From NCBI GenBank assembly GCA_023375785.1, contig SZWC01001180.1, positions 6,798 to 70,797 on the forward strand: a stretch of 64,000 nucleotides of DNA. Reading direction: 5' to 3'. The notes under the pieces were generated by a model. It saw only the letters and a program-made list of their open reading frames with translations, had not been told where the DNA came from and did no database searches. Positions 56,391-64,000 of the stretch are shown piece after piece. This DNA is from Penium margaritaceum (lineage: Eukaryota > Streptophyta > Zygnematophyceae > Desmidiales > Peniaceae). Numbering within the stretch: the first letter of the stretch is position 1; every line of letters starts with the position of its first letter. Both the position numbers and the translations under genes were made by a program.

Positions 56391-58047
56391 ATGCCAGTCG
56401 ACGATGACCAATACACAACACTGCAGGCTGAGCTTCAGCGTGAGCGCACTGCATTGCAGGCAGCTCTCAGTCCGCTAGCATTGCTGCCACATTTTCCACT
56501 TCTCCCGCTTCCGCTTCCACTGCCGCTGACACATCTACCTCTGATCCACTTGCAGTCACCGCAGCTGCTGGCGCTGTTGCAGCTTAAGCCCTTGCTCCAT
56601 CAGTGCAACGCAAGCCTGACTTTGACTCCACTCCACCCCATTTCACACCCAGTCTTACTTTACACTCTTGGGAGGTTCGTTTCAGTGCCTGAGCGCAAGG
56701 GAACAACTCTGGGAATACTACCATGCACCAAATCCCTCAGCTATCCCACCTTTTGTGCCAGTCGATTCTGAGTCAGCACGAGCAGTCCGAGCCCTCATTC
56801 GCGCCGGACCAGACGATCTCACTGATGAGATTGGATCCTACAATGCTGACACTGCACGCCGCACCCCCGCTCACCCGGTTGGGGCTTATGCCCTGATCAA
56901 GCGGCGCACGATAGTCACTCGACATGCGACACAGAGCGTCCTCACCGTCCAGTTCAACACGCTCTCCATGCGTGTTGACAAAACTGCTGACGCCTATTGG
57001 GCTCGCAGTCTGCGCCTACTGCGTGACCTCGGCAAGGGCGCCCCAGGCCAACTCCCTACTGTCCTCTCCATCGTCAACGGCCTCATCCCTGAACTCAGTG
57101 ACATCTTTCGCAAAGTGAAGGCCACAGAGTTGGAGCGTCTGGCGGCAATGCCTGTTCCCGCTGACGCACCCCCTGGAATTGGAGCTTTATGGGAGTTCAC
57201 CTCCCAGCGCCTCACCGACTGGTGGAGCTCCTTGCAGAACAAACGCATCCACCGCGTAGCCGTTGTAGCAGCGGCCACCGCACTTCCCTCCTCCTCCACC
57301 TCCTCAGCCTCCAGCTCGTCCTCCGTCCCCACCTCCACTACCACCGCCACCTCCCTTGCTTCCCAAGGAAGTGGGTGTGGTGGAGGGGGCAACAAAGGTA
57401 AAGGCCGAGGAGGTGGCTCTGGCGGTGGCAGGCAGGGGAAGGGTGGCAAAGGTCGCGGTTCTGATAGCACGGCATCCCACTCCTCCTCCTCCAGCACTGT
57501 CACTTGCTGGAACTGCGGCGCCGCTGGTCATGCGGCGCCCAAGTGCCCTGCACCACCAGATGATGCACGCCTGGCCTCAGCCATGCGTGCTCACTGGGCA
57601 CGCTCTTCAGGGTCAGGTGGAGGCTCTGCCCGCTCCTCCACCTCCGCGGGGTCCAGTCGTGGCTCTATGCACACGTCTCCTCCATTGCCTGCAGCAGCTG
57701 CTTACAGCACTGTCCTCTCTGCACCTTCTCCACCTACACCCTGGGATTGCCCCCCAGGATTTGGAGGTCCTGTCTACTTCGGGCCTCCCTCCGCCTTCTA
57801 CTCACCTCCAACATGGGCGTCCTCCACTCCTGGTCCCCAGCCACACTCCTCCACCGCACTCATCAGCGGACCGCCTGAGGACGACAGCCAGCTGGACTCT
57901 GCGCTCTCTCATGCCATACACCAGCGTCACCTCCGTGATCAGGGAGGTGAGAGTGTACGTTTGGTTGAGGAGGGCCTTGCGTGTGCAGTTGACTTGTCTC
58001 TTCGTGGACCCCCCCCCCGGTCATGTTCAGGGATGTCCCCCAGTTGA
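56391..58047 (+). pseudogene. gag: gag of element B (fossil)
   Basis: The start MPVDDDQYTTLQAELQRERT is shared with A and C. The capsid-like part includes QLWEYYHAPNPSAIPPF, ARAVRALIRAGPDDLTDEI, TRHATQSVLTVQFNTLSMR, IVNGLIPELSDIF and WWSSLQNKRIHR. A Gly-rich basic stretch (GGGNKGKGRGGGSGGG) precedes the zinc knuckle CWNCGAAGHAAPKC (57,505-57,546). Gag forms the virus-like particle and packages RNA. It is well preserved, with a few breaks. Confidence 0.92.
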
Positions 58048-59878
58048 CGTCCCATGGATTGAGGATTGGCAGTCGTACAGTCTCCCTCGTTGCCTTGCCG
58101 CTTGTGGCCAGCGCCTCTTTCCACGTTCTGCCATTGCCGCTGTGAGTCGTGACCCTGCGTATTTTCGTGTGACGGATGGCTTCTGGATTCTTGATTCAGG
58201 GGCCACCCACCACATGACTTCCTGTCGTTCAGCGTTTGTGTCGTTGGGTCCTGTTGGTTCTGTTCGCTTTGTGCGCACTGGCTCTGGCCACCTTCTCCCT
58301 GTCCAGGGTGTCGGTGTCGTCCGCTTTGTTGGCCCTAGGGGGGAGCTCTTCCTCCTTGACGTTCTCTATGTGCCCGCTCTTGAGCTTAGTCTGCTATCTG
58401 TTACGACTCTCGATGACCAGGGCATGGACTTCTCATCCAGTCGGGGTGTTGCCTCTGTTATGCATCGCAGCACTGGTCGTGTCTTACTGCGAGGCACTCG
58501 CTGTGACCGTTTGTTCCACGTGCCCTCGTTTGCACCCCATCCCTCCACGACTGCTCTTGTCCATGTGGATCGCTCCCTCACTCCTGCACATGCACAGTTG
58601 CTCCATCGTCGTCTCTGTTACATTCAAACTGCTGCCATTGACAGTCTGCTTTGGGACATGCCTGCGAATGGCCTTGATGCCGACACGTTCTCTGCACCCT
58701 GCCCCACTGACTGTCTCGACTGTGCTCAAGGCAAAATGCACCGCTCCCCATTCTCCACTTCTGAGTCTCGCACGTCTCACCCACTTGACCTCCTGCACGC
58801 TGACGTCATGGGACCTCTTGCCCATGACGCCCTTGGGGATGTCGGACGTTATGTCCTCTGTCTCACAGACGATTTCTCTCGGATGCGCTGGGTTTTTGCC
58901 CTTCGGCAAAAGAGTGACGTCTGTTCCACACTTGAGTCGTGGCTACCACAGGCTGAACTGGCCTATGGTCGCCGGCTCAAAGTCTTTCGCTGTGACCGTG
59001 GTGGCGAGTTCATGGGTCCCACCGCTCGCTTTCTCACCTCTCGTGGGGTGTGTATGGAGCCCTCGACACCCTACACACCCCAGCAGAACGGTGTCTCGGA
59101 ACGCTGGAATCGCACCCTCGCTGATGGAGTTCGTACTCTCCTCAGCGAGTCCTCCCTTTCTTCCGTCTTCTCCTTCGAGGCCATGTGCTACATGACCTGG
59201 GTATGGAACCGTGTCCCACACGGTCCCCTTCCTCGTCACATCACCCCCTTTGAGCGCTGGTACAGTCGCCGTGCTGACCTCCGTCTGGCTCGTGTCTGGG
59301 GCTGTGTGGCTGCTGTCTGGTTGCCAGAGGACTTTCGTGATGGTAAACTGAGTCCTCGTGCGCGTCTTTGCACGTTTCTTGGCATTTCTGCCATGTCTAA
59401 GGCATGGCGTTTCTGGGACCCCGACCGTTCCCGTGTCATCGAGTCGTGTGACGCCCTCTTCTTTGAGGATGTCTTCCCCCGTGACTTGTCCCATGTCCCT
59501 CCTCCGTCGTCTCTGTCCTCGCTTCGTCGGCTTGGGGGGGGTGGGTCTATTCCAGCCTCCGATCTCCGTGCGTCCACGTCTTCCTCTCAGACAGCGTCCC
59601 CTGTTGTCACTCCTACGGACAGTGACGAGGACTCAGTCTCCTCTGGGTCGGGGGCCTCAGCGCCCTCCTTGGAGTCCAAGTCATCCCTGTCCTCAGCCGG
59701 CAGTCCTGTGTCCTTGCCGTCTACCGCCATTCTCGAGTCCTCACACTCGGCACCCACTCTCGCACAGTCCACTGCTCACTCCACTCCCATCTCATCCCCT
59801 GGCCCTGCAGTTTCTCTGGTGCTTGACACCACTGCAGGCGGTGAGCCTCAGGCTCGGCCCCCTTGCCCAGAGCCTTAA
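57990..59878 (+). pseudogene. pol: Protease and integrase region of element B (fossil)
   Basis: A long uninterrupted stretch. Aspartic protease: GFWILDSGATHHMTS, with catalytic Asp in DSG (58,193-58,201). Pre-integrase: HAQLLHRRLCYIQ, then CLDCAQGKMHRSPF. Integrase core: LLHADVMGPLAHD, FRCDRGGEFMGP, TPQQNGVSERWNRTLADG, giving D, D and E. C-terminal part: MTWVWNRVPHGPLPRHITPFE, VWGCVAAVWLPEDFRDGKL, CTFLGISAMSKAWRFWDP and SCDALFFEDVFPRDL. A Ser/Pro-rich linker (59,500-60,000) leads to RT. Confidence 0.95.
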
Positions 59879-60119
59879 ACTTGTGGGAGGAGACTTCGTG
59901 CTCTTCCCTCCTCTCAGCCCTCCTCTTCTAGGGTGCCTACTGAGTCTCTCCCGGCAGGCTCGTCCACTGCCTCTCAGCGAGTCACCCGCTCCAGAGCCTC
60001 ATCCTCCATAGCTGGTCCGTCAGCGCGTCCCACCGGCCTTGATGCATTGGGCCTGTCTGTGAGCGTTGTACACCCAAACTCTGCAGTTGGCTATGCTCTT
60101 GTAGCCCACCAGTTTCACA

Positions 60120-61708
60120 GTGCTCTTGAGTCTTGTCGCTGGTTATGTCGCCGCATGCTTTGCGGCCGCTGGCCTCCCCACTCTCCCTCCTGAGCCCACC
60201 ACTGTCCGACAGGCTCGTGAGGCAGCAGACGCTGACCTCTGGGAGAAGGCCATGCAGGAGGAGCTCACAGCCCTCAAAGATCATGGAGTCTTTGAGCTAG
60301 TGGATCTGCCTGCAGGTCGCAAGGCAGTCTCCGCCCGATGGGTCCTTCGGCGCAATCTGAAGCCCGATGGAACTGTCGACCGGTATAAGGCACGTCTCGC
60401 AGCAAAGGGGTTCTCCCAGATCCCCGGCGTTGACTTTGATGAGACCTTTGCACCGGTCGTGAGATACACCACGGCTCGAGCACTCTTGAGTCTCGTCGCC
60501 TACCACGACTGGGAACTGGAGCAGATGGATGTCAACAACGCCTTCTTGCACGGGAAGCTCGATGAAGAGATCTACATGATACAGCCCCCTGGCTTCACCG
60601 ATGGCACAAGCAAGGTCTGGAGAGTGCGCAAAGCCCTCTATGGGCTCAAGCAGTCGCCGCGATGTTGGAACATGGAGATCTCCTTGACTCTCGAGCGGGG
60701 AGGTTACCGTCGCAGCACGGTTGATCCAGTGCTCTTCTTGAGCGCCCCCCCAGCCCGGCAGCTGTCCAGTTAGTGAAAGACCTGCTGCAGTCTGTGTACA
60801 AGATGAAGGACCTAGGTCCTGCACGGGTGTTTTTGGGGATGGAGCTTGAGCGTGATCGTCAGCGTCGCACCCTGCACGTGCACCAGGCCGCTTACATACG
60901 CACGCTGGGGGAGCGTTTTGCTCCTTTGCTCGCTGACGTTCCCACCGCGTCCACACCAATGACTCCAGCAGGTCAGCGCCTACTAAAGTCATTGGACTCA
61001 GCACAGCTGGGAGAGCCTGTCGACGTCACCGACTACCTAAGTGTTGTCGGCTCCCTCATGTATCTCGCCACCACCACTAGGGCAGATGTGGCCTTCGCGG
61101 TCAACTTCCTTGCCCAGTTCTCCCAGCAGCCTCGGCAGAAGCATCTCGAGGCCGCACTGCGCGTCGTCCGCTACGCGTTGTCCACTGCACGCGTAGGACT
61201 CTGCTACCGTGCTCAGCCCTCTGTAGTCGTTGACGGCTACACAGACAGCGACTAAGCACATGACACAGATGCTCGCAGCCGCATTGGTTACATCTTCCTC
61301 GTCGGGGGGACCGCAGTCTCCTTGAAGAGTGGAAAACAGGGTTGTGTTGCCAGGAGCTCCAGTGAGGCAGAGTATGTGGCACGGGGTGCAGGTACGTGTG
61401 AGAGTGTTTGGCTGTCCCGCTTGTTGCAGCAGTTGCGTGTTCCCATTCATTGCATCACCCTGTGCTGTGACAACCAGAGTGCGAAGGCGATCGCTGAGCA
61501 CGATGGCATGCATCAATCTCGCACTAAGCACATCAACATTGAGCATCACTTTGCATGCGAGCGCATTGCTGCTGGTGAAGTTCAGGTTGTCTGGGTCGAC
61601 ACTCGTCAACAGCGTGCAGACTTTCTCACCAAAGCGCTCAGCAGTGGAATGTTCAAGGCGGCCGTGCATGCTGTTGGCTTGCTGCGCTTTCGTGATGCCG
61701 CCGGTTGA
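60120..61708 (+). pseudogene. pol: Reverse transcriptase and RNase H region of element B (fossil)
   Basis: RT blocks in order: [115 protein letters not shown]. Then come MKDLGPARVFLGMELERD and VGSLMYLATTTRADVAFAV. RNase H follows with SSSEAEYVARGAGTCE, LCCDNQSAKAIAEHDGMHQ, KHINIEHHFACERI and VVWVDTRQQRADFLTKALSS. It has a few breaks but all main parts can be recognised. Confidence 0.93.
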
Positions 61709-61773
61709 TGTGATTCCTGTTATGTTCACCTCGTTCTATGTTTTGTGTGTGTGAGGCCTGTTCACCTGTGGGT

Positions 61774-61783
61774 CATGGGGGAG
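61774..61783 (+). other. Polypurine tract of element B
   Basis: ATGGGGGAG directly before the 3' LTR, identical to that of A. Confidence 0.92.
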
Positions 61784-62370
61784 TGTTGGTTATTGTCACA
61801 GACACGCGCAAGTGCCCTCTTGTCTCCATTCATGCACACACCTCACCACTACAGGTGATTGATCTGGATTAAGGCTCCCTCATGCAAGACTGTGGTGCAG
61901 CATGAAGAGCACAGAGGATATGCCTCCTTCAAGCTGCCAAGTGGTGGCTTCAGCACCAGCCTTGTCACATGCCTTAGTTTAGTAATACACTCACGTGCTA
62001 AAAGGGGATACAACTTGTGGGAATGCATGCTTGTTAGTTGATTGCATACTTGCATGCTCCTAGAGTGGTGAACCGGGTTGCTGATCCCTCGGGACCACAC
62101 GTCCGGCTTGTGCCGGCGTGTGAGAAACCGCCTGGAGCTCGTTCGCTCCAGGGTCGGGTTCGATCCCTGGGTGGCGTCCGGGCCCCACGACGAGTGTCTC
62201 GCGTGGGTGGCCCGGTCAACTGGCTCTCACCACCTCGCTCAATTTTCACTCTCTCGTCAAGCTGTGTCTTGATACTACACTTTTCTAAGTCGTGAGCGTT
62301 CTCCGATCCATGGCGTACTTCGTTGCTTGTCACCTGCTTCCTTGCTAACCTAGCATCTACGCCTACCTAC
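61784..62370 (+). repeat. 3' LTR of element B
   Basis: 587 bases, TGTTGG...CCTAC, about 96% identical to the 5' LTR. It contains the hairpin module at 62,096-62,214. Confidence 0.97.
62096..62214 (+). promoter_or_regulatory. Three-hairpin module in the LTR of B
   Basis: Hairpin 1: CACACG(T)CCGGC-TTGT-GCCGGCGTGTG (62,096-62,122). Hairpin 2: CCTGGAGC-TCGTTC-GCTCCAGG (62,131-62,152). Then the box GGTTCGATCCC (62,157-62,167), like a tRNA T arm / pol III B box. Hairpin 3: CGGGCCCCACG paired with CGTGG...GGCCCG (62,179-62,214). The module is repeated in both LTRs of A (820-936; 9,107-9,230) and of B, and upper-stem pairs change together in hairpin 1. Role unknown; RNA dimerisation, packaging or promoter function are possible. 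Confidence 0.65.
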
Positions 62371-62371
62371 A

Positions 62372-62589
62372 CCGAGGCATCATAAAGCGTTAGCCAGTGC
62401 ACGGGACTCTAACCTAGAGAAAGCATAAGAAATAAACGAAATGAACACGGTGCGTGTCCAGATGTAATAGGTCCTCACAGGAATGATAGCCCAAGAACAC
62501 AATGCCGAGTATATCAAGACACCGTCGCAAGCTACTGAGTGCCTACATGTCGACCACCAAGAAATGAAATGCGCTTGTCACACACTTGC
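62372..62589 (+). repeat. 218-base direct repeat, copy right of element B
   Basis: The second copy of 53,374-53,591, one base after the 3' LTR end. Beyond it the sequence (atatgtttccg...) is different from what follows the left copy. Confidence 0.97.
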
Positions 62590-64000
62590 ATATGTTTCCG
62601 AACACCTCAAAGTACAAAAAAGGATGCGTGTGTGGGAGAGATGGTCTAACCCGGAAGAAGAAGAGTGAGCCCATCTCAATACTATCTGATGACTGGCCGC
62701 AAGATCATCGTGAAATGCGGAAACACAAGTTTTCATGTAAAGTATTATCCACGACGAGGACACACAATCATCACTGTATGCACCTTTGCCTCTCTCTCGA
62801 TCTCGAAACAAACAAAGGATTCAACACCACTGCGAACAAAAATTCAAATACCAAAGTGCTATGCATGCTCATTACATGTTTAATTCGTCTGTAAACACCC
62901 AAAAAAGTACATTCTTCACATAAGAAGCACCCTCGCCATTGTGACCAATCATGTTTCATCCGAGGTGTGGTGACACTGGTGCTCATCCACAGAGAAAGCA
63001 CTCAAAACGCACGTCCCCACCATCTCAACACTTGCGCACAAACATGCCACCGGGCAATTGCTTTAGCCATCGACAGCAGCAAATGATGCGTTCCATGCAA
63101 AAAAATCAAGTGAAAAGACGAGATCTCCATTGGAAGAACTGGTGTTTAACCCTCGGACGAGTTGTGGAGGCAAGGTCTAAACACAAAGGATGACAGGAGC
63201 ATGTAACTGAAGAATAAAATCACGAGATATTACGAGTAACAAAAACGTACACGTAAATGTATCTTATGCATTAATGTTCTCATCGCGCTTCAGGGTTACA
63301 AGTGTTAGAAGAAAGACTCATCCGATGTCTTGTTCCACTTTTTTTTGTTTATTTCCCTGAAAGAATGATCCATGTTCATAGATCAACTAGAAAGACTTCC
63401 ATTGAATGTCGTCATTCGAAGCAGCTCTTTGCAACATATTTATCGTGATAGTTGAATCAAATGAAAGACCCTCATAATATTTATTTTGTATGATTCAAAT
63501 GGATGATTTAAAATTTGTGGCCTGCAACATCTTGGTGAAGGAAGAGAAAAGTAGACACGCGCTATGATGTGTATCATGGAAGGTCATTGCCATTGCAAAA
63601 AACCCGTTGAAATTCAAATAATGAAACTGAAAAAGTTGTATAAAATAGTTTTAAATTTTAATTTGCCAAAGGAAGCCGGAATTCAACCCCGTACGATGAT
63701 GTTGTAGGGAGCCCCGCCATACAAACATGGGCATCAGGTTCTATCCACTGTCTGATGCGGCGATGAGGCAGCGGATCCTCCTCAGTTTATTTGGACTGCG
63801 GGTCGGTTGACGTTCGAACACCATTCTAAGGAAAGCGGATGCCTTCCATCACTGCTCACGTGGACACTGTCAGCGAGCCGCCAGTTGCTGCCTCGTTGTC
63901 ACAATGACCGATCCTCGTGTTTGAGCTGTCCGAGTGTTCCGGTGTAGATCCGAGCTCCCAACTAGTTCCGCCTAACGTCACAAACCCCGCAGTTCGTGTA
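62590..64000. other. Unassigned flank to the window end
   Basis: AT-richer, low in repeats, with only short open frames (longest 102 codons at 62,586-62,894, overlapping a 77-codon and a 76-codon minus frame). None is recognisable. It may be host intergenic DNA. The last 350 bases are GC-richer again. Confidence 0.4.

Larger units (their letters stand above)
53598..62370 (+). mobile_element. Copia LTR retrotransposon B (fossil, nearly whole)
   Basis: An 8.8-kb Ty1/copia element. It has a 5' LTR, primer-binding site, repeat-rich leader, ORF1, gag, protease, integrase, reverse transcriptase, RNase H, polypurine tract and a 3' LTR, all in the expected order. The LTRs are both 587 bases and differ at about 21 positions (3.6%), so it is the youngest large element here. 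It looks near whole, with roughly half a dozen breaks. Instead of a short target repeat it is enclosed by 218-base direct repeats. It belongs with A and more distantly with C. Confidence 0.95.

Noticed and set aside
62151-62170. tRNA gene suggested by GGTTCGATCCC in the LTRs of B
   Set aside because: No acceptor stem, anticodon arm or complete tRNA fold around it. It is kept only as a B-box-like part of the LTR module.

Overview
The window looks like nuclear DNA of a streptophyte (a green plant or a charophyte alga). The reasons are chromodomain-type Ty3/gypsy elements, several Ty1/copia elements primed by initiator-Met tRNA (TGGTATCAGAGC sites), small non-coding LTR elements and frequent nesting. 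I would place it no closer than that; a Chara-like alga is a weak guess. I see no host protein gene, tRNA, rRNA or CRISPR array that I can defend. Nearly all of the 64 kb is a cemetery of LTR retrotransposons, with a few DNA-transposon pieces and short stretches of unassigned sequence.

Layout. 1-9,548: an old family-D LTR relic split by copia element A (410-9,367, plus strand, 5-base CCCTT target repeats). 9,549-13,056: unassigned sequence with a long hairpin, then a decayed gypsy element (G0, minus). 13,060-21,900: a plus-strand D fragment (D3) split by a minus-strand D element (D1, 14,158-21,770). 21,902-33,126: a minus-strand mosaic of D2 followed by element C, which is related to A and B and carries a 441-base MITE. 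33,127-39,018: chromovirus G1 carrying a 352-base TRIM-like element. 39,019-39,985: pyrimidine-rich sequence with a 48-base gap. 39,986-42,922: gypsy G3. 43,440-49,433: gypsy G2 with both LTRs. 49,434-53,373: AT-richer sequence with a pogo-like transposase relic and a solo TRIM LTR. 53,374-62,589: copia element B, the youngest copy, enclosed by 218-base direct repeats. 62,590-64,000: unassigned.

The most interesting signal is the A/B/C copia lineage. All three copies carry an extra reading frame (ORF1) between the primer-binding site and gag. It encodes an alanine-rich protein of roughly 300 residues with a hydrophobic C-terminal third and a shared ending (FSLHRSAW-like). Many of the differences between copies A and B in its core fall at third codon positions, so it was once selected as protein. 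A hairpin and a splice-acceptor-like tract lie between ORF1 and gag. The LTRs of A and B carry a shared three-hairpin module with a tRNA B-box-like sequence. Extra ORFs upstream of gag are known from Ogre/Tat gypsy elements; I know of no described copia lineage with one. All LTR elements here are treated as fossils; B looks nearest to whole.
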